Positions 53,205 through 63,742 of a stretch of 64,000 bases of DNA are shown in pieces; positions within the stretch are counted from its first letter, which is position 1; every line of letters starts with the position of its first letter. A program made the position numbers and the translations under genes. The notes below the pieces were generated by a model. That model was not told the DNA's origin. It searched no databases and saw only the letters and a program-made list of their open reading frames with translations. This DNA comes from Spinacia oleracea. Lineage: Eukaryota > Streptophyta > Magnoliopsida > Caryophyllales > Amaranthaceae. The stretch spans positions 10,331,747 through 10,395,746 of the forward strand of contig NC_079488.1 in assembly GCF_020520425.1 (NCBI RefSeq). Reading direction: 5' to 3'.

Positions 53205-54686
53205 ATGCCTCGTCACACTCGGAGGAAGCTCTCCGAATCGTCGGTGGTTCGAGCTGCTGAGGAGGATGCTTCGGATGATGAAGCGGCTGCAATAAACGGG
53301 CCAGGCGGGGGTATGGTTCCCCGGGAGGCGCCCACTTTTGCTGGTACTGGTTGGAGCCTTTCCGACCTGGTGTTTCGGCCGGAGTGGCACTTGTCTCAGC
53401 GGCCTCGCGCTGGCTTGGTGAGTCTTGTACTGTGTTTTGAGTTTGTATTTTGTACTTGTATAGGTTTTGAACTGACTCGTTCACCTGTAGGCCGATGGAA
53501 AGCCGTTTCGTACTTTCTGGTCCTTGGTGGAGGTTCAGAAGGCTTTTAAAGCTCTTCGTGTTGATGAAGAGGCCATGGAGATTTGGTCACAGACGGGCCT
53601 GGCCGATTTCTGGCGTGCCATGGGCAGTACTTCGAGGAGAACGGGGATCAAACCCCGGCTGTGGGCTTTGTTGGAGCGGTGGTGGGATACTACCAACACT
53701 TTCCACATGGCATGGGGGGAGATCACCATTACCCCCTTTGAGTTTTCTATGATTACGGGTCTTCCTTTTTCTGAGAGGAATATGACTTTTGATCCGGAGC
53801 TGACGTGGCTCTCAACCGCTGCCAGGGACTTGCTCGGCCCTGTTGTTGATTTGTCGGAGGACGACACCCATGCTTTTGTGACGGTGATTGTGGAGGCCAT
53901 CTGCGGTGTGGGTGTGTCTGCGGAGCAGAGGGTTAGGCTCTTCCTCCTAGTTTCGGTAAGCAGAGTGATGGCCGCGAGCAGGAACAATCGGGTGCACATC
54001 AGATTCCTGTCCGTTCTACGGGACTTAAGAGCTGTTTCGAGCTACAATCGGGGTGGTTTGGCATATAGCCACCTCTTGTATGAGATGAAGCAGGCCTCTT
54101 GGACTGCGCCGGGGAGCGACCCGAGCATGACTGCTCTGTGGAGTGTGCTGGAGGTATTAAAACTCCTTGTACTTTGTACGTTGTCCTTGTAGGTTTGTAT
54201 TTGAACTTGACTGATGTTTTGCTTGCTTCTTGAAAGATTTGGATATATGAGCACTTTCCGACTTTGGCGTCGGATCGTACTGGAGATGCGGCTTACCCGT
54301 ATGCTACCTCTTGGATAGGAGCGGTGCGCAGGAGGGTGCCTCTGGCGACCTCCCGTAGAGCTTGGAGAGTTCTACCCGCTAATGAGGAAATCTTTTGTAC
54401 TGTTTTTCTCTCTTGTATTTGTATTTGTATTATTGCCTAAGTTTTTTTCTTTGCAGGTGGTATGGCGTCCTTTTGCCAACGCGCCTGTACCTGCCTCGGT
54501 TGCTCGTGCCCATTTCTTGTCTGGGCGGCGGGTTTTTCTTCCAGGGGTGTACTGCCATATGTGGTACCTAGGGGAGCGAGTGTCCCTTCAGCACAATTCG
54601 GGGGATGAACTTGTCCCCAAGGACCCACCGGAGTCCATGTTGGCGTCGGATGAAGAGCTTGCCCGGCTCTATGTGGATGCTAGGGG
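53205..54686 (+). pseudogene. Antisense PMD protein gene of element C, four exons, truncated
   Basis: Exon 1 is 53205-53417 (71 codons, acidic EEDASDDEAA, ending LSQRPRAGL). The intron has GTGAGT...CCTGTAG. Exon 2 is 53491-54153 (221 codons, phase 0); it carries the plant mobile domain core HMAWGEITITPFEFSMITGL and then LLYEMKQASW. Exon 3 is about 54237-54386 (IWIYEHFPTLASDR, ending LPANE). Exon 4, from 54457, starts VVWRPFANAPVPASV and runs into the copia LTR at 54687. The exon 3 donor reads GAG|GAAATC rather than GT, so splicing there may be lost. The domain is related to the element B gene but diverged, with more introns. Function is unknown; host PMD proteins act in silencing and genome stability. 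It is now cut by an insertion and cannot give a full product. Confidence 0.65.
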
Positions 54687-56022
54687 TGTTAGGTTATGAT
54701 ACATATGACAATTCATAAATCATGCGGAAAAACCATAAAGCCAGGAAAACATATTATTTACACATAATCATTTAGCATAGTTTAGATGCATACTCTTTGT
54801 TGCGTGCCCTCCCTAGCTGCGCCCGAACCGAACAAGAACAAGTCTTTAGGACTCCAAGTGTCGTCCCTCCGTAGATAGTCCACAGCACGTCCGGATCCGC
54901 CTTAAGATTGACCAACTAGAATCGCCCTTAAGGTGCTACTTATTTTCGGCTAAATGGGCAAGAGTTATGGCTGATTTTTGTGCTTAAAAATCCTAGCTTT
55001 GAATACTTGAAAACTTATGTATAAACAATGACCCTAGGCCCTTATTTATAGAGGTATGGAAAGAGAATTGGAATCCTATTAGGATACTTATTTATTTAAT
55101 TAGAATCCTGCTAGGACTCTATTTAAATAAACTTTATCTAATAGGTTTAGGATTTAATCTTTTATTGAATCCCGATAGCTTTAGGATTCGCACACGAGCA
55201 TCGCACGAGCACCGTACACCCGCGTAGGCCTTGCGGACCACGCTGAGCGCACAGCGCTCGGCCCATGCTACTATCCGCGCGCGCCCATGGCTTCGGCTGG
55301 GCCTGGCTTGCGCTGGGCCTGGTCGAGGCTTTGGCGTGTGTTGGTGATGCGTGTGGCTTGCTGGGCGATGGCCTGGCTTCGTGCTGGGCCTTCGTCTAGC
55401 GAGCCTCGTCCGATGCTAATTCGTACGATACGCTTTCGATTAAATTCCCGATTCCGGAATTCATTTCCGATACGAACAATATTTAATATTTCCGATTCCG
55501 GAATTATTTTCCGATTCCGATAATATTTCCGTTTCTGACAATATTTCCGTTTCCGGCAATATTTCCGATTCCGGCAATATTTCCATTTCCGATAATATTT
55601 TCCGATACGTACCATGTTTCCGTTTCCGGCAACATCTACGACTTGGATAATATTTATATTTCCGATACGATCCATATTTCCGTTTCCGGCAATATCATCG
55701 TTTCCGGAGTATTCATTTCTTGCCTGTGACGATCTCAGCTCCCACTGAAACCAAGATCCGTCGATTCCGAATATCCATAGATGGAGTATTTAATGCCATT
55801 AAATACTTGATCCGTTTACGTATTATTTGTGTGACCCTACGGGTTCAGTCAAGAGTAAGCTGTGGATTAATATCATTAATTCCACTTGAACTGAAGCGGC
55901 CTCTAGCTAGGCATTCAGCTCACTTGATCTCACTGAATTATTAACTTGTTAATTAATACTGAACCGCATTTATTAGACTTAACATTGAATGCATACTTGG
56001 ACCAAGGGCATTATTTCCTTCA
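54687..56022 (-). repeat. 3' LTR of the copia element
   Basis: 1336 bp, bounded by TGTTAGG on the plus strand at 54687 and ...TTCCTTCA at 56022. A TATAAATA box lies at 55050-55043 (minus). There is a GC-rich block at 55197-55400 and a TTCCG tandem array at 55430-55720. Confidence 0.92.
55430..55720. repeat. TTCCG(A/T)TTCCGGCAATAT-type array inside the copia LTR
   Basis: About a dozen degenerate copies of a 17-20-bp unit (AATATTTCCGTTTCCGGC and variants). It lies upstream of the TATA box in the element sense, so it could act as an enhancer array (inference). Confidence 0.75.
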
Positions 56023-56037
56023 GTCTCCCACTTGTCC
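56023..56037 (-). other. Polypurine tract of the copia element
   Basis: The minus strand reads GGACAAGTGGGAGAC directly before the 3' LTR start TGAAGGAAATAATG. It primes plus-strand synthesis. Confidence 0.8.
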
Positions 56038-56887
56038 TTAGGGACAAGTGTGCATTTCCTAATTCCTTTGTCGCTCGATGCTTGCTCTTGAACATAAGGT
56101 AAGAGTTGTCATCCTTATTATGTCCAGAGGTGTTCCTCGGTTTCAGAGTTCAACTGATCAAATAAACAGATAATCATAGCCTATGATTCATCCGAGCACA
56201 GCCATGCATTTCACAGTTTCTAGCTCTCCGAGTGGCCTTGTACAACTTTTAAGAATCTCATCCCGATTTATGGGAGGACAATCCCAATCTTGCGATCTTG
56301 AGATTAGACTTCGTTTGATAGGTGATTACCTGAGCGTTGCCTTTATAGCCTCCTTTTACGGTGCGACGGTTGGTCAACGTCAAAGCAACCAGTTCTCAAA
56401 CAAGTAATCTCAAATCACTCAGGTATTGAGGATTTAGTGTCTAATAATTTTAATGAAATTTACTTATGACAGATTTTCATCTCTTACAGTAAAGTTTCAT
56501 AGGTATTGTCCGATACTAGTCTTCCCAAAGTAAGTATCTATGCAAATGATTATGACATTGCCATGTCCACATAGTTCAAGAAACAGAACTACTAGTCATC
56601 TTGCATTCTAATCGTCTAACGTTTTCTATGCGTCCAATTTTATAGAAAACTCCGATTAGGGACCATTTTCAACCTTTGACATTCAAGTTCACTTGATAGA
56701 CATTTCTTAGTCACAGGACTGGTCCTGACAGTCTATCTTGAATATATTGTCAAATTGAAGGGACTCATCATTTAATAAACCACAAATTAAATGGAAAAAT
56801 GAATTCTTTTCATTTATTGTGAATGATTAACCAATAATGTTTTACAAAGATTTAAACTCTAAAGCTTTAAAACATTAAACAGGAATA
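56038..56887 (-). other. 3' untranslated region of the copia element
   Basis: 850 bp between the gag-pol stop and the polypurine tract. No open frame of note. Confidence 0.6.
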
Positions 56888-59800
56888 TCAAAGCCATTCT
56901 CCAATATGCTTGATTCCCATAGCTGCAGTGTGCGAGTTGTGCTTCGCCTGCGGCAGAGGTTTAGTCAATGGATCTGATATGTTGTCATCAGTTCCAATCT
57001 TGTTTATCTCGACTTCTTTTCTTTCAACGAACTCTCGTAGAAGGTGAAATCTACGAAGTACATGCTTGACTCTCTGGTGGTGTCTAGGCTCCTTTGCCTG
57101 TGCAATAGCTCCGTTATTATCACAATACAGGGCTATTGGTCCTTTAATGGAGGGGACTACACCAAGTTCACCTATGAACTTCCTTAGCCATATAGCTTCC
57201 TTTGCTGCTTCATGTGCAGCAATGTACTCCGCTTCAGTTGTAGAATCCGCAATGGTGCTTTGCTTAGCACTTTTCCAGCTTACTGCACCCCCGTTGAGGC
57301 AGAAGACAAACCCAGACTGTGATCTGAAATCATCTTTGTCGGTTTGGAAACTTGCGTCCGTATAGCCTTTAACAATTAATTCATCATCTCCACCATAGAC
57401 CAGGAAGTCATCTTTGTGCCTTTTCAGGTACTTCAGAATATTCTTGGCAGCAGTCCAATGTGCCTCTCCTGGGTCTGACTGGTATCTGCTCGTAGCACTG
57501 AGTGCGTACGCAACATCCGGGCGTGTACATATCATAGCATACATTATTGAACCAATCAATGATGCATATGGAATCCCATTCATTCGTCTACGCTCATCAA
57601 GTGTTTTTGGGCACTGAGTCTTGCTTAGAGTTATTCCATGAGACATGGGTAGGTAGCCTCGCTTGGAGTCTGCCATCTTGAACCTATCAAGCACCTTATT
57701 GATATAAGTGCTTTGACTAAGTCCAATCATCCTTTTAGATCTATCTCTGTAAATCTTGATGCCCAATATGTACTGTGCTTCTCCTAGATCTTTCATCGAA
57801 AAACATTTCCCAAGCCAAATCTTGACAGAGTTCAACATAGGAATGTCATATCCGATAAGTAATATGTCGTCGACATATAATACTAGGAAAGCAATTTTGC
57901 TCCCACTGACCTTCTTGTATACACAAGATTCGTCTGCGTTCTTGATGAAACCAAAGTCACTGACTGCTTCATCAAAACGTATATTCCAGCTCCTGGATGC
58001 CTGCTTCAATCCGTAGTTTGAATTCTTTAGCTTGCATACCTTTTTAGCATTCTTTGGATCCTCAAAACCTTCAGGCTGTGTCATAAACACAGTTTCTGTT
58101 AAAACAGCGTTTAAGAAAGCAGTTTTGACATCCATCTGCCATATTTCGTAATCGTAATATGCAGCGATTGCTAACATTATCCGAATAGACTTTAGCATTG
58201 CAACTGGTGAAAAGGTTTCATCATAATCCACACCGTGGACTTGCCTGTAACCTTTTGCAACCAATCTAGCTTTGAAAACTTCAAGTTTCCCATCCTTCTC
58301 CTTTTTCAGTTTGAAAACCCATTTGCTTCCAATGGCTTGGTAGCCATCTGGCAAATCGACCAAATCCCAAACTTGGTTTTCAGACATGGAGTCTAATTCT
58401 GATTGCATGGCTTCTTGCCATTGCTTGGAGCTAGGGCTCGTCATAGCTTGTTTGTAAGTCGCAGGTTCATCACTTTCAAGCAATAGAACGTCATAGCTCT
58501 CGTTCGTCAAAATACCTAAGTACCTTTCCGGTTGAGATCTATATCTTTGCGATCTACGCGGGGTAACATTTCTAGATTGACCATGATTCTCACCAGATTC
58601 TTCTAAAGATCTCTGAGTTTCATCTTGAATGTCATCTTGAGCATTCTCTAGAGTTTGTTGTTCGACTCGAATTTCTTCGAGGTCTACTTTTCTCCCACTT
58701 GTCATTTTGGAAATGTGATCTTTCTCCAAAAAGACACCATCTCGAGCAACAAACATCTTGTTCTCAGATGTATTGTAGAAGTAATACCCCTTTGTTTCCT
58801 TTGGATAGCCCACAAGGATACATTTGTCATATTTTGGATGAAGTTTGTCTGAAATTAATCGTTTGACGTATACTTCACATCCCCAAATCTTAAGAAAAGA
58901 CACATTTGGAGGCTTTCCAAACCATAATTCGTATGGAGTCTTTTCGACAGCTTTAGACGGAGCTCTATTTATAGTGAGTGCAGCTGTATTTAGTGCATGT
59001 CCCCAAAATTCTAATTTAAGTTTGGCCTGACCCATCATTGACCTGACCATGTCTAGCAAGGTTCTGTTCCTCCGTTCCGACACACCGTTCCATTGTGGTG
59101 TTCCAGGAGGAGTCAATTCTGATAGAATTCCACATTCTTTCAGATGGTCATCAAATTCATAGCTCAGATATTCACCGCCTCTATCAGACCGCAGTGCCTT
59201 AATCTTTTTGCCTAATTGATTCTCTACTTCACTCTGAAATTCCTTGAATTTGTCAAAGGATTCAGACTTATGCTTCATTAGGTAGACATAACCATATCTA
59301 CTGAAGTCATCAGTGAAAGTGATAAAGTAGCTGAAACCACCTCTAGCATTTGTACTCATTGGTCCACATACATCTGTATGGATTAAACCCAATAGTTTAT
59401 TTGCTCTTTCTCCAACTTTAGAGAAAGGTTGCTTTGTCATTTTGCCAAGTAAACATGATTCGCATTTACCATAATCCTCTAAGTCAAATGGTTCTAGAAT
59501 TCCTTCCTTTTGAAGTCTTTCTAAGCGTTTCAAGTTTATATGGCCTAATCGACAATGCCACAGATAGGTGAGATCTGAATCATCCTTTTTGGGCTTTTTG
59601 GTATTTATGTTATATACTTGTTTGTCGTGATCTAATAAATAAAGTCCATTGACTAATCTAGCAGATCCATAAAACATCTCTTTAAAATAAAATGAACAAC
59701 TATTGTCTTTTATTAAAAAGGAAAATCCCTTAGCATCTAAGCAAGAAACTGAAATGATGTTTTTAGTAAGACTTGGAACATGGAAACACTCTTCCAGTTC

Positions 59801-60853
59801 CAAAACTAGCCCGGAGGGCAACGACAAATAGTAAGTTCCTACAGCTAATGCAGCAATCCGTGCTCCATTTCCCACTCGTAGGTCGACTTCACCCTTGCTT
59901 AACTTTCTACTTCTTCTTAGTCCCTGTGGATTGGAACATAAGTGTGAGCCACAACCTGTATCTAATACCCAAGAAGTTGAATTAGCAAGTATACAGTCTA
60001 TAACGAAAATACCTGAAGATGGAACGACTGTTCCGTTCTTCTGATCTTCCTTTAGCTTCAAGCAATCTCTCTTCCAATGCCCCTTCTTCTTGCAGTAGAA
60101 GCATTCGGATTCAGAAGTGGGTTGACTGACCTTCCTCTTTACAGATTTGGCGCCAGTTTGCTTAGTTGGGCTGGCCTTGTTGCCACCTTTCTTAGCATTC
60201 CTCTTCTTTCCAGATTTCATGAACTTGCCCCCACGCACCATAAGCACATCCTGCTTATCACTTTTGAGCGTCTTTTCAGCGGTCTTCAGCATACCGTGAA
60301 GCTCAGTGAGCGTTTTGTCCAGACTATTCATACTGTAGTTCAGTTTGAACTGATCATACCCGCTATGAAGAGAATGGAGGATGGTGTCTATAGCCATTTC
60401 CTGAGAAAATTGCTGATCCAGCCGACTCATATTCTCAATGAGTCCAATCATTTTGAGAACATGTGGACTTACGGGCTCGCCTTTCTTAAGCTTGGTCTCA
60501 AGAATTTGCCTATGAGTCTCGAATCTTTCGACTCGAGCCAGATCTTGGAACATGTTCTTCAACTCACTGATGATCGTGAAAGCATCTGAGTTGATGAACG
60601 TTTTCTGCAGATTTGCACTCATGGTGGCGAGCATTAGACATTTCACATCCTTGTTGGCATCAATCCAACGATTGAGGGCTGCCTGAGTGACCCCGTCGCC
60701 TGCGGCTTCGGGCATCGCCTCTTCTAGGACATACTCCTTTTCTTCCTGCATAAGAACTATTTGCAAGTTCCTTTGCCAGTCAAGGAAGTTTTTCCCGTTC
60801 AACTTCTCCTTTTCGAGAATTGATCGAATATTGAATGAATTGTTGTTTGCCAT
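56888..60853 (-). CDS. Ty1/copia gag-pol polyprotein, intact (1321 codons)
   Basis: A single uninterrupted frame. I take the start at the ATG at 60853 (MANNNSFN..., after AT-rich leader); the frame stays open to 60946 but the extra 31 residues look like leader. Domains in this numbering: gag 1-230; CCHC zinc knuckle CFYCKKKGHWKRDC at about 251-264; protease LDTGC at about 297-301; GAG-pre-integrase with HCRLGH near 433 and CESC near 465. Integrase follows with D494 (HTDVCGP), D557 (SDRGGEY) and E593, spacing D-62-D-35-E. Reverse transcriptase has YVDDI at about 993-997. RNase H has YTDASF, TEAEY and YCDNNGA from about 1164. The order PR-INT-RT-RH defines copia. All catalytic residues are present and there is no stop or frameshift, so it is potentially autonomous. 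The exact lineage is not assigned. Confidence 0.93.
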   Translation of the reverse strand: MANNNSFNIRSILEKEKLNGKNFLDWQRNLQIVLMQEEKEYVLEEAMPEAAGDGVTQAALNRWIDANKDVKCLMLATMSANLQKTFINSDAFTIISELKNMFQDLARVERFETHRQILETKLKKGEPVSPHVLKMIGLIENMSRLDQQFSQEMAIDTILHSLHSGYDQFKLNYSMNSLDKTLTELHGMLKTAEKTLKSDKQDVLMVRGGKFMKSGKKRNAKKGGNKASPTKQTGAKSVKRKVSQPTSESECFYCKKKGHWKRDCLKLKEDQKNGTVVPSSGIFVIDCILANSTSWVLDTGCGSHLCSNPQGLRRSRKLSKGEVDLRVGNGARIAALAVGTYYLSLPSGLVLELEECFHVPSLTKNIISVSCLDAKGFSFLIKDNSCSFYFKEMFYGSARLVNGLYLLDHDKQVYNINTKKPKKDDSDLTYLWHCRLGHINLKRLERLQKEGILEPFDLEDYGKCESCLLGKMTKQPFSKVGERANKLLGLIHTDVCGPMSTNARGGFSYFITFTDDFSRYGYVYLMKHKSESFDKFKEFQSEVENQLGKKIKALRSDRGGEYLSYEFDDHLKECGILSELTPPGTPQWNGVSERRNRTLLDMVRSMMGQAKLKLEFWGHALNTAALTINRAPSKAVEKTPYELWFGKPPNVSFLKIWGCEVYVKRLISDKLHPKYDKCILVGYPKETKGYYFYNTSENKMFVARDGVFLEKDHISKMTSGRKVDLEEIRVEQQTLENAQDDIQDETQRSLEESGENHGQSRNVTPRRSQRYRSQPERYLGILTNESYDVLLLESDEPATYKQAMTSPSSKQWQEAMQSELDSMSENQVWDLVDLPDGYQAIGSKWVFKLKKEKDGKLEVFKARLVAKGYRQVHGVDYDETFSPVAMLKSIRIMLAIAAYYDYEIWQMDVKTAFLNAVLTETVFMTQPEGFEDPKNAKKVCKLKNSNYGLKQASRSWNIRFDEAVSDFGFIKNADESCVYKKVSGSKIAFLVLYVDDILLIGYDIPMLNSVKIWLGKCFSMKDLGEAQYILGIKIYRDRSKRMIGLSQSTYINKVLDRFKMADSKRGYLPMSHGITLSKTQCPKTLDERRRMNGIPYASLIGSIMYAMICTRPDVAYALSATSRYQSDPGEAHWTAAKNILKYLKRHKDDFLVYGGDDELIVKGYTDASFQTDKDDFRSQSGFVFCLNGGAVSWKSAKQSTIADSTTEAEYIAAHEAAKEAIWLRKFIGELGVVPSIKGPIALYCDNNGAIAQAKEPRHHQRVKHVLRRFHLLREFVERKEVEINKIGTDDNISDPLTKPLPQAKHNSHTAAMGIKHIGEWL

Positions 60854-63727
60854 ATTTAAAACTACAATTGAAAAGAATAAACAAATAAATAAGCATTCAC
60901 AGTTTCTCTTAATAAACTTAATTTCTAGCATACATGCATAATTCAATGTTCATTAAGCATTTTATTCAAGTTATGTGTTCCGGCAGGTGTGAATAAAATG
61001 ATTCCAAGATCCTAAAATCATTGAAGAACTAAGCACAGTTTGTCGACTTAATCCTAAAACATCTTAGGTAAGCAAAAGCCTTTTGCTAATAGTCTAGAAA
61101 CTATTCTTCGTTGATAGGTATGTCTAAGAACTTATTAGGTAAACCTATCGATTTTGCCACGACATAAAAGGACTCCTTACTTATATCGTTGAGTTTCACC
61201 AAAACTAACATGTACTCACAATTATTTGTGTACCTTGCCCCTTTAGGACCAATAAGTAACACCTCGCTGAGCGAAAACTATTACTAGATTGATGTAAAGG
61301 ATATCCAAGCAAGTGTATATTTTGGCATGGCACCTTTTAACTCAATTTTTAAGTTTGGAACTTAAGGCTCTTACTATGTTGGTTAGATTTTAAGTGAACT
61401 AAAATCCTTAATCATGCAACATAATCAAGCTTTTGATCTCATGCATTTTAAGACATATTTAAAAGCAATAAATAACTTAAAACATGCATAAGATAAATGT
61501 GATCTAGTATGGCCCGACTTCATCTTGAAGCTTTAACTTCAAAGTCCGTCTTGAAAATCTCCGTGGGAGGCACCATTTTCTTCAAATAGAATAAGCTATA
61601 ATTAAAACTAATTACAACTATTTGATGGTACGCAGACCATATTTGAATTGAAAAACAACTTTGGTCCTTTAGACCAATTACATTCAAATTAATGGTACGC
61701 AGACCATATTTTCTATCCTATTTGGGCCATACTAGTCACTTCATAACCTGCAAAACAGTACATATACAATATATACCATTCACCCATTCATTATCATGAA
61801 TGGCCCACATAGCTGGTTAGTAAAACACATTATGCATCACGTAAACATTTGCAGCAATTAATCAAGGGCACCAATAATCTACCAATTATTCAGTCCTTAT
61901 TAATTCTAATCAAGTTGTTTTAACCTTAAGGATTTGTAGACCTAATCAAGAGTTTATGACTAAAAGTGCTCCCACTCAAACCAATAAATTCATATGCTTT
62001 ACTAATTTTAAACATAAAAATGTATTTCTAGTCTAACCGGAAACATACAAATTTAATAAAAATTTAAAGCTCATATAAATTTATAATTGAATCCAAAAAG
62101 TTTAATTTAATTTCAGTCGTATTTAAATTAATTCACGATTTTAATTTTAGTAAAATAATTAGAATAAATAAAATTTATTATAATTACAATATTCAAAATT
62201 AAAATCCAAGAAAATAATTTAAATTATCAATTTTAAAATTAATTAAAATTACGTAAACTCAAAATTTCAAATTAAAATTTCAAAACGATCTAATCGCAAC
62301 GCAACAATTCCACGCAACGCACGCCCATGGTCCACACGCACACATCCATCGCTGGCCATGTGCGCGCAGCCCATGCGCTGCCTCGCATCGCTGCTGCTCA
62401 CCATCGCAAGGCATCACGCATGGTGCTCGCTGCGCGCGCCAACGCTCGACGCACGAGCATGCTGCCGCAGCCCATCGCTGGGCGCAGCGCTCGTCGCACG
62501 TCGCAACACGCACCCGCACGCCATCGTTGGGCGCAGCGCTCGTCGCATGCACAACAAGCACTCGCACGCCATCGCTGGGCGCAGCGCTCGTCGCACGCAC
62601 AATAGCGCTCGCATGCACCATCGCTGGGCGCAGCGCTCGTCGCACGCACAATAGCGCTCGCTGCGCGGGAGCGATCGATGCTTGGTGCAGCACTCGTGGC
62701 ACGCGAGCTTACGCTCGCTGCGCGCGAGGCTCCGCACGCTTGCGCGAGGCAGTGCGCGCTGTGGTGCAGCTCGCTTGGTGCCCACACGCGACTGCTCGTG
62801 CCTTGCTCTCGCCCTCGCCCATTCGCCCATTGCACACAGCCCACGACACAAGGCAGGGCTGCTGCCTTGTGCTCGTGCACCATGGCCTTGCTCATTGCAT
62901 TCGTACCGCATGGGCGACGAGCTCCCTTGCTCGTCGTCACATGCCCGCACTATACAACACCCCTTAAGGGTAACACGTAGCGTCCATTGCTTTGTGCGTG
63001 CAAGTTATATGAGCGAATCGCATAAAAATTAAAATTTATATTCAAAATTAATGACAAATTAATAATTAATATTAATTTCATAATTTTAGGGCGAAAAATC
63101 AAAAATTTATTATTCAATTGATTTCCGATTAACATGGATTCAAGTCTAGGTCATAAAAATTTAAAATTTAACATAAATTTACAATTTTTATGGTGGTTTT
63201 TAATCATAGGTATCTAATTAAATTATAATTAATTATGAAAATCAAATTAATTCTAAATTATTCTAATTTTCAACAAATTAATCATAATTACAAATTAGAT
63301 TGCATAATTAACAAGGCTAGGCATTCAAACTTGTTAAACATATACAGTAGGTCAATCAAAAATTCAAGATTTATCAACAAGAATCGCAAATATTTAATTT
63401 AACATCTTAAATTTACGAAATTTTGCATTCGAAAAACTAAAACCTCCGAAAAGTCATAGTTAGGCTTCGAATTTGAGAATTCTGGGTTCGGCCGAAAAAC
63501 ACTATTTTTGTCAAAATTTTAGAATGCCTTTTACATGCGGAATTGACACAAAAATCACTCGATTTGGATGAGTAACGAAGAAACTGCCGAAAAACTGTGT
63601 ACGTATAATTAAATAAACGCAATTTGCAATTAATTAACAATTACGAAAATTAATCACCCCTTTTAATTCTTGCAAATTTGTAATATTTAACCATGTTCAT
63701 GCAATTTAGATTATGAAAATAATAAGA
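60854..63727 (-). other. Long leader of the copia element
   Basis: Nearly 2.9 kb between the primer binding site and gag, AT-rich except for a GC-rich island at 62280-62980. The island is open in several frames on both strands simply because it lacks A/T-rich stops; no known protein matches. It contains a 49-bp tandem repeat (62473-62668). Confidence 0.6.
62473..62668 (+). repeat. 49-bp GC-rich minisatellite in the copia leader
   Basis: Units start CATCG(C/T)TGGGCGCAGCGCTC at 62473, 62522, 62570 and 62619. It contains the CTGGGCGC core also seen in the gypsy palindromic blocks. Confidence 0.8.
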
Positions 63728-63741
63728 GGCTCGTGATACCA
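63728..63741 (-). other. Primer binding site of the copia element
   Basis: The minus strand reads TGGTATCACGAGCC one base after the 5' LTR end, the initiator-Met tRNA type usual for copia elements. Confidence 0.8.
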
Positions 63742-63742
63742 C

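Larger units (their letters stand above)
51933..54686 (-). mobile_element. Element C interior: 3' part of a Tat-type element with an antisense PMD gene
   Basis: To the right of the 3' LTR and its polypurine tract come about 550 bp of untranslated DNA, a plus-strand promoter (TATAAG near 52553) and the plus-strand PMD gene. The gene is antisense to the element, the same layout as element B. A copia element inserted at 54687 cuts it; any pol genes would lie beyond the copia element, outside the window. Confidence 0.6.

Noticed and set aside
60854-60946. Upstream extension of the copia frame (MNYACMLEIKF...)
   Set aside because: The second Met at 60853 starts the typical gag sequence; the 31 upstream residues look like AT-rich leader.
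62280-62980. Several long overlapping frames on both strands in the copia leader
   Set aside because: Stops are scarce because the island is GC-rich and repetitive; no domain is recognisable in any frame.
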